A DNA stretch of 64,000 nt from Corallochytrium limacisporum (taxonomy: Eukaryota > Opisthokonta). The notes under the pieces are model-generated. The model ran no database searches. It worked only from the letters and a program-made list of their open reading frames with translations, and was not told the DNA's origin. Shown one piece after another: positions 1 to 8,606 of the stretch. The translations under genes and the position numbers were made by a program. Position 1 is the stretch's first letter. The number at the start of each line of letters is the position of its first letter. The stretch lies in the NCBI GenBank assembly GCA_002811645.1, contig PDIP01000022.1:194801-258800 (forward strand), in the 5' to 3' direction.

Positions 1-1329
1 CCAATCCCTGGGAGTGGATCATCACCCACAGACATAAATTGCAACAACGGTAAGCTAGACGAATCCGGTACATACTGTGTCTGTGACGAAGGCTGGGCAA
101 CCAAGAGTAACCAAAATCCATTTGAAAACTACGAGTGGTGCAACAGTCGAGAAATCGAGGAGACTGACGAAACCTACAACAGGGACAGTTTCGCGTTTGT
201 GACGGAGCTGTTGTTCGGATCCACCACCTCTATTGCTATCATTGTTGGCATCATCGTTATCTGTATCTGGCGGAGGAGACGGCGCCATCGACAGAACAGC
301 AGCAACGACACTTCCACAACCACGTCCAGAATTGCAAAGGCCATCCAGCGAGTTCGAGGGAACGCACGTCAGCAGTCGTCAGAGCGCGAGGAACACGCAG
401 GGACTAAGTCCAACTCCTGTCGAGCAAACGGGAAGCAGCCAGTGGCCAGTGGTTACAAATCCAAATTTCCATCTGAGGACCAAGAAAACCGACCGGTAGA
501 TCGGAACGAGAACACGACCGAAACGGAGGAGAGACCACCACAGTACCACGAAAGCAAAGAGCACCAAAAGGTTGAAGACAAAATTGAAATGCCAGTCGAA
601 GCACTCCGCACCATAGTCAATGCCGTCCTGCGCAGACCTAGTGGCGGCCAGGTTTCTACCAATGAGGGTTGTGTAAAGCACGCTACAGGATCTGACACGA
701 ACGATAAAGGCAACGCTAAAACCCGCGTGTTTTCCAACAATGCAACTTTGCACGCATTCGGCGGCGTCCGTTCCAACACGGCTACTTCGGCTGCTGGGGC
801 CAAAAGATGGGTGCCTCCGAAGCATTTTGTGCAATGGCAGCCGCCGGCGCACTTTCAGCGGGTTAACCTCTCTCAACTGCCGTCGTCATCCGTGGCCTCA
901 CCAGTCCCTGCGCTCATGAAGGACAACAGTTTGTATGGGATGGCGGAAGATGTATATGAAGCTCTGCCACTAAGACGGGGTGAGGCATTGCTTCGCATGT
1001 CTCAGGAGCATGTGGGACCGGCACAAACGACATCATCATCTTCTTCGTCGTCCTCTGTGACAAGATCTGAGATTCCTGGTTGTGTTATTCACCATGAGAA
1101 TGTTTCAGTCCTAAATACTCGAGCCTACGAGTTGCCAGGGCAGCATATCGAACGCATAGGGGAACTGTCGAGTCAGACCGCATGCAAGCGGCATTCGTCG
1201 CACCTGCAGCAATTGCCGGATGGCTCTGATTCAGCCTCCCTTGCGAACTTGGACCTCCGTACTGCTGCAAATGCTTCACCACGCTCATCGGCAGCAAACA
1301 GACCTCTACCAAGTCAACCGAGGTGGTGA
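1..1329 (+). CDS. EGF-like single-pass membrane protein, C-terminal part (5' end outside window)
   Basis: The frame is open from base 1, so the gene starts upstream of the window; the first in-window GTG near 199 is not a credible start. The visible part begins with an EGF-like module (Cys-Asn-Asn-Gly, then Tyr-Cys-Val-Cys-Asp-Glu-Gly-Trp, roughly bases 40-150). One hydrophobic segment follows (about 211-267), then five arginines, a stop-transfer signal giving a type I topology. The remaining ~350 residues form a low-complexity cytoplasmic tail. It holds a PPxY motif (PPQY, 535-546; a WW-domain ligand type), a serine run near 1030-1060 and the tyrosine motif EDVYEAL around 955, which is also a YxxPhi-type signal. 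The stop at 1327-1329 lies 11 bp from the stop of the convergent IleRS gene, and a candidate AATAAA at 1423 lies inside that gene. The role is receptor- or adhesion-like by architecture only; ligand and family are not recognised. Confidence 0.75.
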   Translation, partial: PIPGSGSSPTDINCNNGKLDESGTYCVCDEGWATKSNQNPFENYEWCNSREIEETDETYNRDSFAFVTELLFGSTTSIAIIVGIIVICIWRRRRRHRQNSSNDTSTTTSRIAKAIQRVRGNARQQSSEREEHAGTKSNSCRANGKQPVASGYKSKFPSEDQENRPVDRNENTTETEERPPQYHESKEHQKVEDKIEMPVEALRTIVNAVLRRPSGGQVSTNEGCVKHATGSDTNDKGNAKTRVFSNNATLHAFGGVRSNTATSAAGAKRWVPPKHFVQWQPPAHFQRVNLSQLPSSSVASPVPALMKDNSLYGMAEDVYEALPLRRGEALLRMSQEHVGPAQTTSSSSSSSSVTRSEIPGCVIHHENVSVLNTRAYELPGQHIERIGELSSQTACKRHSSHLQQLPDGSDSASLANLDLRTAANASPRSSAANRPLPSQPRW

Positions 1330-1340
1330 CCATGACTGGT

Positions 1341-4300
1341 TCAGGACTCTGTCTCAGCATGATAGCAGCGAGTGCAAATTGGTTTCCCTTGCAAAGTCAT
1401 AGACTTCTCAGGTTCAACTCGAAATAAACGACACCGATCACACTTGAGGAGAGTTGGGTCACCACATACAAAGCGGAAACTCCTCTCCTTAAGAGTCAAA
1501 GTCTGTGCAATGGAATCAGAAGGATGGATAGGAATAATCTCCTCCCCTTCACAGATTGATTTGGATCTGAAGTACTCAATATCATCTTGCCACCCGTGAA
1601 TATCAACATGGCTGCAACCAAGGATGTCATTCAATTTTTCCATCAAGTTGGGGGTTTCGTTGATGGCACTTCCTAGGCGATCCGGGATGACAACTTTAAC
1701 GGAGAGGGCCGATCTTTCTGGCAGAGCAGGAGACGACTCCATCGCCTCATATTCACGATCGATGCAGCGACGAATGTAGCGGAGTGAATGGATCATATCC
1801 ACGTATGCCTCCTCGTGCCCACCGGCCTTCGGTGCCAATCGGCTAAAGCCGATGTCAAAGACATTATCCACCTTTAGCAGCGGATGATGCTGCAGCACGT
1901 CTTCAGCAAGATGGGGCGAAACAACGGAGGTCAATGGGAGCACAGTATTGAGGACTTCGTTCAAAGTACTCTGCGTCATCCTACGAATTGGACTATCCTT
2001 TACATCAGTGTAAAGGGTGTCCTTGCTAATTGTGAAGTAGAACGCGCTCAGGTCGTTTACGATAAAGTCATGAAGTAATCGCAAACCGGAAGAGAAATTG
2101 TACAAGCGGAACATTGACTGAACTTCGTTGTTCACAACCGCCAACCGATGTAGCATATAGAGATTGAGCGGATCAAGAGTTTTCCTTTCCACTTCAACGC
2201 CAGATGCTGGGACGTCATTCAGATTTCCGAGTAGGAAACGCATAACATTCCTCCATCGTCGGTACACCTCTGAAACCTGTCCGATGATCCTGACGCCTAT
2301 AATCTGATCACTGGTGTAGTCAGTACTAGCAACCCAGAGGCGCAGCACATCTGCGCCATGCCCAGGCCACTCCTTCGGATTAGCGGTGGCCCCGTTAATG
2401 ACCATGTCTGGGCTGATGACATTTCCAATACTTTTGCTCATCTTTCGCCCAAACTCATCCAGAGTAAATCCGTGGGTGATCAAAGTTTTGTAAGGTAAGG
2501 TTCCTTGGCATGCAACACTTAACAGAGCGCTGCTCTGGAACCAACCGCGATGCTGATCACTACCTTCTAGATACACATCTGCAACCTGTTTGCCAGCATC
2601 ATCTGCGAGAAGAACACTCGCCCAACTCGATCCGGAGTCAAACCAAACATCCATTGTATCGGTACCACGTTTCAGTTCGTCCGCACGATCCCTGTACTTC
2701 TTAGGTAAGAGTCCCTCATTCCCTTCGCAGGAAAACCAATAGCCGGATCCGTGCTCGGCGACCTGATCACGGACGTAGCGAATGATCTCTGGTGTCATCA
2801 GAGGCTCTCCAGTCTCTAGGTCATAGAAACATGGAATAGGAACACCCCAGAGCCTTTGTCTAGAAATACACCAAGAGGTCCGACTTTCGACCGTTGCACT
2901 AAGACGATGGCGACCGGACGTTGGTATCGTATTAAGATTCGGAACGCTTTCTATCAATTCAAGAGCCGTCCCCTGAACATCAGTAATGTCCGCAAACCAT
3001 TGCGATGTGGCCCTCAAAATCACCGGCTGTTTTGCTCGCCAGTCATATGGGTATCTGTGAGTGTATAGATGCTCATACGCGATGAGATCATGAGATTTCA
3101 TGTGCTCCACGACCATATCCTTACCTGCACCGAGCACAGGAAGTCCCACTAGTTCTGACGGAGCATTGGCATTGTACTTGCCGGCTTCATCAACAAGAGA
3201 TGGGAAGGTTTCATAACCTCTTTGCAACCACGCATCGAAGTCTTCCAATCCATGAGCCGGCGCTGTGTGAACGACGCCAGTGCCCGCACTGGCGTCGACA
3301 TGATCACTATAGAAAATCTTGCCCTTTCGGAACCCGGGAGTCGGCCATATGAGGTTGTAATCTGTATCCACTACCTCAGAAATCTGCACTTCCACTAAGT
3401 CTTTGGCACTGATGCCTTTATACATATCATATTCTTGCTGCAACGCTTCAACACGGTTGCGCATGATGATATCGTACCCCTCTGTTCCCTCTGTTGTCCT
3501 TCGCGGTACTGCGACGTATTGTGCATCCCGCGCCACGCAAAGTGCTTGATTAGCCGGAATGGTCCATGGCGTTGTCGTCCAAGCCAAAAGACTAACATCC
3601 TCTGAGGGTAGATCCAAGCTTGCAACTTGCTGTCTGTTCAATGGTGTCCGGAAAAAGACAGACCGGCTGACATGCTCTCCTTCATATTCCAATTCAGCCT
3701 CGGCAAGGGCAGTCTTTGTCCAGGGTGACCAATACACGGGTCTCAGCTTCCTGTTGATCAAACCTTTCTCGACCAGCTTCGCGAAGATTTCTAATTGGGC
3801 GACTTCATACTTTTTCGTTTTTGTGATGTATCGGTTTGCCCAATCACCAATCACTCCAATCCTGATGAAGTCTTGCATCTGGTTCTGTACGGCAGCATCT
3901 GCAAAATCACTTGCCAATGCGCGGATTTCACGTGCTACAGAGGGATCCTGTGCCTTTTCATCGAGCCCCTGGAAAGCAGGATCCTGCCTTTTTTTCTTCT
4001 TCTTTGGAAGGGAATCTAAAGCCTTCAGTTCGATGGGCAGGCCGTGGCAATCCCAACCCGGGACGTAGTGAACTTTCTTGCCGCTCAACAATTGAGTGCG
4101 AATAATCATGTCTTTTAATGTCTTGTTCAAAGCATGACCAACATGTAAATCACCGTTCGCGTAAGGAGGCCCATCGTGAAGAATGAATTCTTCTGTGCGC
4201 TTCGGATCCCGTCGCTGTGTCTCATACACATTTGCCCACCTCTGTGCAAGAATGGGCTCTCGAGTCTTTGCATTTGCTCGAAGCTGAAATTCCGTCTGCG

Positions 4301-4439
4301 GAAGGTTCACCGCGTAATTAGATCCGGAGTTCCCAGACTTCGTCTTAGTCTTCTTTGCTGCCCGACTTGTCGTGTGTACGCACCGCCAAGCGCTGTCCAT
4401 CAAGCGGCACCGCCCGATTGCATGCTTGCGGATAAACAT
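1341..4439 (-). CDS. IARS2: isoleucyl-tRNA synthetase, mitochondrial (bacterial type)
   Basis: Class I aminoacyl-tRNA synthetase charging mitochondrial tRNA-Ile. The HIGH-box region reads HDGPPYANGDLHVGH (HVGH at residues ~99-102 from the chosen start). The KMSKS box is present in its exact form, KMSKSIGN. A C-terminal zinc ribbon with two CxxC pairs (CDRC, CTRC), typical of bacterial and organellar IleRS, ends the protein. From ATG 4439 it has 1032 residues, near the family's usual length. Its N-terminus is basic and Ser/Thr/Arg-rich (MFIRKHAIGR...), which fits a mitochondrial presequence. A second in-frame ATG at 4598 would add 53 residues; the frame also continues upstream of that to a GTG at 4694 without a further ATG. 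It is divergent from gatB, another mitochondrial translation gene, and convergent with the membrane-protein gene. Identity is very secure; the exact start is not. Confidence 0.95.
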   Translation of the reverse strand: MFIRKHAIGRCRLMDSAWRCVHTTSRAAKKTKTKSGNSGSNYAVNLPQTEFQLRANAKTREPILAQRWANVYETQRRDPKRTEEFILHDGPPYANGDLHVGHALNKTLKDMIIRTQLLSGKKVHYVPGWDCHGLPIELKALDSLPKKKKKRQDPAFQGLDEKAQDPSVAREIRALASDFADAAVQNQMQDFIRIGVIGDWANRYITKTKKYEVAQLEIFAKLVEKGLINRKLRPVYWSPWTKTALAEAELEYEGEHVSRSVFFRTPLNRQQVASLDLPSEDVSLLAWTTTPWTIPANQALCVARDAQYVAVPRRTTEGTEGYDIIMRNRVEALQQEYDMYKGISAKDLVEVQISEVVDTDYNLIWPTPGFRKGKIFYSDHVDASAGTGVVHTAPAHGLEDFDAWLQRGYETFPSLVDEAGKYNANAPSELVGLPVLGAGKDMVVEHMKSHDLIAYEHLYTHRYPYDWRAKQPVILRATSQWFADITDVQGTALELIESVPNLNTIPTSGRHRLSATVESRTSWCISRQRLWGVPIPCFYDLETGEPLMTPEIIRYVRDQVAEHGSGYWFSCEGNEGLLPKKYRDRADELKRGTDTMDVWFDSGSSWASVLLADDAGKQVADVYLEGSDQHRGWFQSSALLSVACQGTLPYKTLITHGFTLDEFGRKMSKSIGNVISPDMVINGATANPKEWPGHGADVLRLWVASTDYTSDQIIGVRIIGQVSEVYRRWRNVMRFLLGNLNDVPASGVEVERKTLDPLNLYMLHRLAVVNNEVQSMFRLYNFSSGLRLLHDFIVNDLSAFYFTISKDTLYTDVKDSPIRRMTQSTLNEVLNTVLPLTSVVSPHLAEDVLQHHPLLKVDNVFDIGFSRLAPKAGGHEEAYVDMIHSLRYIRRCIDREYEAMESSPALPERSALSVKVVIPDRLGSAINETPNLMEKLNDILGCSHVDIHGWQDDIEYFRSKSICEGEEIIPIHPSDSIAQTLTLKERSFRFVCGDPTLLKCDRCRLFRVEPEKSMTLQGKPICTRCYHAETES

Positions 4440-4912
4440 TGCTCTGCTGATTTGTTGACTACTGATCACATCCTGATCTAACTGCGGAGAAGCATTGAAA
4501 CATGCCGACACAGAGATTGATAGAGGTCTTAATATGCACCATAAAGTATTTTCTTGTACCAGCAGAGCCACGGCGTAAAGCCTACAAAGAGTGCGCATGG
4601 TGCCCCACTCCACGGGGGTCCAGAGGTCGCCCACCACCCCGCTTTGGTCGATGAGGTCACAGGGCCAGTATAGTGGGTGAGGGGGGGGGGTCACTTCATG
4701 GTCGGTTCGCCCACTGCGTGCGGACGGGCGGCAGACTTCTCGATTCCCGAGTGCTGCTCTTGCCTGCCTTTGTTCGCTATTTCAAGGACTTGAATAGATC
4801 CCAACCGTGTGATGAAAAAATGTAGAAATTGTGTGTGTGAGCACGTAGAATGTATAGTACGGAGGCTCAATATGTAGTAGTATAGCGAAGGCTTAACACA
4901 GGAGATCTCAAG
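4440..4912. promoter_or_regulatory. divergent promoter region, IARS2 / GATB
   Basis: About 470 bp (about 310 bp if IARS2 starts at 4598) separates two divergently transcribed mitochondrial translation genes. It contains a G10 tract at 4681-4690 and a TATAGTGGGT element at 4669-4678, then a moderately GC-rich patch up to ~4760 and an AT-richer stretch up to the gatB ATG. No clear TATA box was recognised. Shared bidirectional control is inferred from layout only. Confidence 0.45.
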
Positions 4913-6541
4913 ATGACAGCAGGACAGCTTTCATTCCGTGCCGGCACAAAAGTGAAAGCTCGCAAGGATCTGCAGCGCACAGTTGAGGCATCCAGGCTGT
5001 TGAAAAGAAAATCATGGACTTATGTTCCCGCTATTGGTCTTGAGGTCCATGCACAGATTGCGTCCAAGACGAAGCTTTTCTCGAGCGCACCCATGACGTC
5101 TGGAGACTCGCCAAACACAGCAGTTGCAGTTCTAGACTATGCAGCGCCAGGAGCATTGCCGGTACTAAATCGAAATGCGGTTCGATTGGCAACAGTGAGT
5201 GCCTTGGCACTGGGGTGCCAGATCAATCCCGTATCAATGTTTGATCGCAAACATTACTTTTATCACGACATGCCCTTAGGCTACCAGATCACACAGCAAC
5301 GCCAGCCACTAGCTAGTGGAGGACTCGTGAGAGTACGTGGATGGGATCCTACAAAGCTGGGTAGCCATGCACCAGAAGATCAGGCTCCGGTGCGCATTCA
5401 GCATTTGCAGATAGAGCAGGACACAGGACGAACTACAGCAATGGGCAGCACTGGCATGTCGGCTGTTGACCTGAACCGGGCGGGTAGCCCACTCATGGAA
5501 ATCGTCACGGCACCAGATCTCACGAGCGCATCTCATGCTGCAGAGTTTGTGAGACAGTTACGATTGATCTTGCAACGCATTGGTGCATGTGGTGGAAACA
5601 TGGCTGAGGGTCAAATGCGTGTGGATTGCAATGTAAGTATCTGCCACCAAGACGGATCATTTGGTACCCGGGTTGAGGTCAAGAATGTAGCAGGTACACA
5701 TTTCTTGGAGCGTGCCATTCAGCTAGAGATTGATCGTCAAGTATCACTCTGGAAACAGGGCCGGGAGGACGAAATTGTACAGGAGACAAGGGCATTTAAT
5801 GCATTGACAAACACCACGACACCGCTTCGTAGTAAAGAGGAGAGTATGGACTACAGGTTCATGCCTGACCCGGACATTCCTCCTCTTCGCATTGAATCGG
5901 AATTCATGGAAGGGTGCCGGGTTGTCCTGCCAGAGCTTCCAGAGGGTACAATTGACCGACTTATGGAGGACCACAAGCTTGGCGCTCGTCAGGCCTATCT
6001 GCTTGTCCACAATGGCAACGAGATGGTCGACTTTTTCACGCAGGTCATACGTGACGTACCCGATAATGCAGCACAAACTGCCGCCAATCTGATCACGGGT
6101 CCTATCTTTGAGCTTACGAAGAAACAGGCTCTGGATGAAGAAGCAGACGAGGAGAAAGGATTCCTTGATCTCCCTATCAGCCCAGCATGGATCGGGCGAT
6201 TGGCAATGGAAATACACAAGGGCAATTTAAAAACTTTCCAAGCTCGGGAAGTTCTTCAGGACGCACTACTCACGAAGGAGCTCGATCCAGACTTGGATAG
6301 GTTGATAGATGCCAGAGGATTTGGTCAGAGCCTCAATCAAGTTGACTTGGAAGCAATTGTCGTTGAACTCGAGGAGGAAGCGAAGACCAGCAAAAAAGTA
6401 TCGAGAGCATTCGCCAAACTAGAGAATGACGTGGATAAGGGCGTTAAGGGAGTAATGGGTCTTGTGATGCAGCGATCTCAAGGCAACGCGAAGCCACAGG
6501 ATGTCGTAAACTTGCTGAGGAAGCGTTACTCGAAGTCATAA
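4913..6541 (+). CDS. GATB: glutamyl-tRNA(Gln) amidotransferase subunit B, mitochondrial
   Basis: Subunit of the GatCAB (or GatFAB) amidotransferase, which converts Glu-tRNA-Gln to Gln-tRNA-Gln in mitochondria. The family signature is clear: YVPAIGLEVHAQIASKTKLFS near residue 37, then FDRKHYFYHDMPLGYQITQ, then SLMEIVT-type text (SPLMEIVTAPDL). The C-terminal GatB/YqeY domain follows, with LITGPIFELTKKQ and a terminal basic helix ending RKRYSKS. The 542 residues match the usual length. The ~35 residues before the core are basic and could serve as a presequence. The stop codon is followed at once by ATAAAT, and the convergent striatin gene ends 55 bp away. No frameshift or missing core block was seen. 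Confidence 0.96.
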   Translation: MTAGQLSFRAGTKVKARKDLQRTVEASRLLKRKSWTYVPAIGLEVHAQIASKTKLFSSAPMTSGDSPNTAVAVLDYAAPGALPVLNRNAVRLATVSALALGCQINPVSMFDRKHYFYHDMPLGYQITQQRQPLASGGLVRVRGWDPTKLGSHAPEDQAPVRIQHLQIEQDTGRTTAMGSTGMSAVDLNRAGSPLMEIVTAPDLTSASHAAEFVRQLRLILQRIGACGGNMAEGQMRVDCNVSICHQDGSFGTRVEVKNVAGTHFLERAIQLEIDRQVSLWKQGREDEIVQETRAFNALTNTTTPLRSKEESMDYRFMPDPDIPPLRIESEFMEGCRVVLPELPEGTIDRLMEDHKLGARQAYLLVHNGNEMVDFFTQVIRDVPDNAAQTAANLITGPIFELTKKQALDEEADEEKGFLDLPISPAWIGRLAMEIHKGNLKTFQAREVLQDALLTKELDPDLDRLIDARGFGQSLNQVDLEAIVVELEEEAKTSKKVSRAFAKLENDVDKGVKGVMGLVMQRSQGNAKPQDVVNLLRKRYSKS

Positions 6542-6596
6542 ATAAATCCAGGGACAAGTCAAAACATTTTGGAATCGATTTTAGTTAACTTCATAC

Positions 6597-8606
6597 CTAC
6601 AGGTATAACTTGATGGAGGCATCCGCGCCGTATGTTGTCATCAAGACCTTGGAAGGATGGGTCTGAATACCAAGGATGCCTTCGTCGAAACGCATCTTGT
6701 GCGCACTGATTTCCTGCACACATGTTGTCCGCGAGCCCAGGTCCCAGGTTCGCACACTGCAATCGTGGCCTGTCGAAATCACGTAGAGTTGGCTGAGATC
6801 AAAGGCCAATCCCGTTACTGCATCCTGATGCGCAATTGTCGATGAAATGCATTTCGAACTATTGATATCGAAGTAGCGAATCTTCTTATCCTCGTGACCA
6901 GTGATAATGATTGGCATGGTCGGGTGATTAATGGCGCAATTGATTTGTTGGCCACTCCCTTCATCATCCACATGGATCTGTTCGGTCATCTGGCCCGTTT
7001 CTAGGTCATATTGCCGCAACATACCGCTATCGAAACTGATCAGCAACATATTTTGCCTGCTGTGCAAAAATGAACAGCTGGTGGGTTGTCCAGTGTCGGG
7101 ACTTTCGGCAATTCGCTGAATGGGAGCCTCCGACTGGCTTGTCCAAATATTGATGACTCCATCGGCGCCGGAACTAGCAACCAGATCCTTAGCAGGGTGA
7201 CTTGTCAGACACCAGAGCGCATCCTCGTGCGCCTTCACCTTGGATGCACACCAGGCGTGATCGTACTTCTCATAGGGCTGTGCAGCCAGCAGCCTCTGCA
7301 GATCCCACCGCACAAGATTACCATCTAAATCACCTGTGAACGCATAGTTCTGTGGGTAGGCAATACAACTGCTAAGTACTGGAGCAACGTGAGAACGTAA
7401 TGTGACAACCGCATCCATCTCTCCCGGAATTTTCTTCTCACTCTCCGCTTCAAGGCAGTCATCAAGGCGCCAAAACTTGACGGTGCAATCCTCAGACCCA
7501 GAGAGCAACACTGGTTCGTCGCGCATGAAAGCACCAGTGCGCACGCCGTCTACGTGACCCTTGAGGACGACCTTCGGTTTCCAGTTCTTTGCTGCTCCGC
7601 CAGTGGTTGCAATGGATGTAGATTCCTTCTCCTCCGTAGGTTGAGAATCCATTTCTAGAGAAAGAAGCTCGTCAAGTCCTGCCACAGCCTCCTCTTCCTC
7701 ATTTGCCGCCTTGGACTTCGGAGACAGGGGACTTGTCAATCCCTCAAAGACATTCTTGACAGTCTTTGGAGCTGGACGACCGGTTGCTTTTTGTTGACCC
7801 TTCTTGTACTGCCGCATGATTTTGTTTAGCTGGTTGGAGTCGTACTTCGCTTCCAGTGACGCATCAATAGCATCATTCACGCCGTCATCTCCTTTCTGGG
7901 GCTGAATCAACTTAGCCAACGGGCTCTCGTCCTCAATATCTTCCTGGTCGTCGCCAACATCATCGTCTTTGGTACCCTCATTAAGAGCTTCGTCAAAAGC
8001 ATTCATGATCTCGTCCGCTTCCTTGTTGTATTCCTCAGATGCACCATTCTCGTCTAAGTGTGAAGGCATGAGAGGAATGTTGTGGCTCTGTGAAGTACGC
8101 TGCGGAATTTCCGGCATACGAGCCGCACGAATGAACTCGTCTGTGTAACCCAGTTCCCGGAGATACTGCCTCAGTTGGGAAGTGGTCTTCAGACTATAAC
8201 TTGCCTGTGGCTGGTCGGCACCTTCCAGTCTCCTAATCAATTCGTTAACGTTTTGTTGATATTCCTTTTCCGGTTTAGCAGCAATTGTAACTTTTCCTTC
8301 TTTCTCTAAGTCTGCCATTTTTGCTGCATGGTCCTTGCGTTCTTTCATGATTGCATATTCTAACATCTTCACCCTACGAATTAGGTCACGCTTAAGTCCC
8401 TCTTGTGCCTTTCGCTCACCTTCTAACATGGAGATGCGGCTAAGGAACCCTGAACGTTCTAAATCCCATTCGGCCTTTTCACGCTCGAACCGTGCAAACT
8501 CATACTGAATCCACGTCAAAACCGCAGGCAACGTCATCTTCCCCAGCTCTGAGCCAGCCCGACCACTGTCGCCGCCGCCTCCGTACTCTTCATTGAAGAC
8601 GGGCAT
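6597..8606 (-). CDS. STRN: striatin-family WD40 protein (PP2A B''' subunit of STRIPAK)
   Basis: Striatins scaffold the STRIPAK phosphatase-kinase complex, linking PP2A to GCKIII kinases and Mob-type proteins. The N-terminus (residues ~25-110) has the diagnostic striatin block LPAVLTWIQYEFARFEREKA and a coiled coil. A charged, acidic linker follows, then a C-terminal beta-propeller from about residue 340 with recognisable GH...WD-type repeats (KVVLKGHVDGVR, then SGSEDCTVKFWRLDD; the last repeat ends SVRTWDLGSR and the protein ends ASIKLYL). The 669 residues are within the family range. The start is the first ATG (8606) and sits just before the striatin block. It is convergent with gatB (55 bp) and divergent from Rpt1 (1.4 kb). 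A single gene is visible here; animals usually have several paralogues. Confidence 0.93.
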   Translation of the reverse strand: MPVFNEEYGGGGDSGRAGSELGKMTLPAVLTWIQYEFARFEREKAEWDLERSGFLSRISMLEGERKAQEGLKRDLIRRVKMLEYAIMKERKDHAAKMADLEKEGKVTIAAKPEKEYQQNVNELIRRLEGADQPQASYSLKTTSQLRQYLRELGYTDEFIRAARMPEIPQRTSQSHNIPLMPSHLDENGASEEYNKEADEIMNAFDEALNEGTKDDDVGDDQEDIEDESPLAKLIQPQKGDDGVNDAIDASLEAKYDSNQLNKIMRQYKKGQQKATGRPAPKTVKNVFEGLTSPLSPKSKAANEEEEAVAGLDELLSLEMDSQPTEEKESTSIATTGGAAKNWKPKVVLKGHVDGVRTGAFMRDEPVLLSGSEDCTVKFWRLDDCLEAESEKKIPGEMDAVVTLRSHVAPVLSSCIAYPQNYAFTGDLDGNLVRWDLQRLLAAQPYEKYDHAWCASKVKAHEDALWCLTSHPAKDLVASSGADGVINIWTSQSEAPIQRIAESPDTGQPTSCSFLHSRQNMLLISFDSGMLRQYDLETGQMTEQIHVDDEGSGQQINCAINHPTMPIIITGHEDKKIRYFDINSSKCISSTIAHQDAVTGLAFDLSQLYVISTGHDCSVRTWDLGSRTTCVQEISAHKMRFDEGILGIQTHPSKVLMTTYGADASIKLYL

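Noticed and set aside
4440..4694. N-terminal extension of IleRS to 4,694
   Set aside because: Its first codon is GTG and it passes through the G10 tract; ATG 4,439 begins a plausible presequence. ATG 4,598 remains possible.
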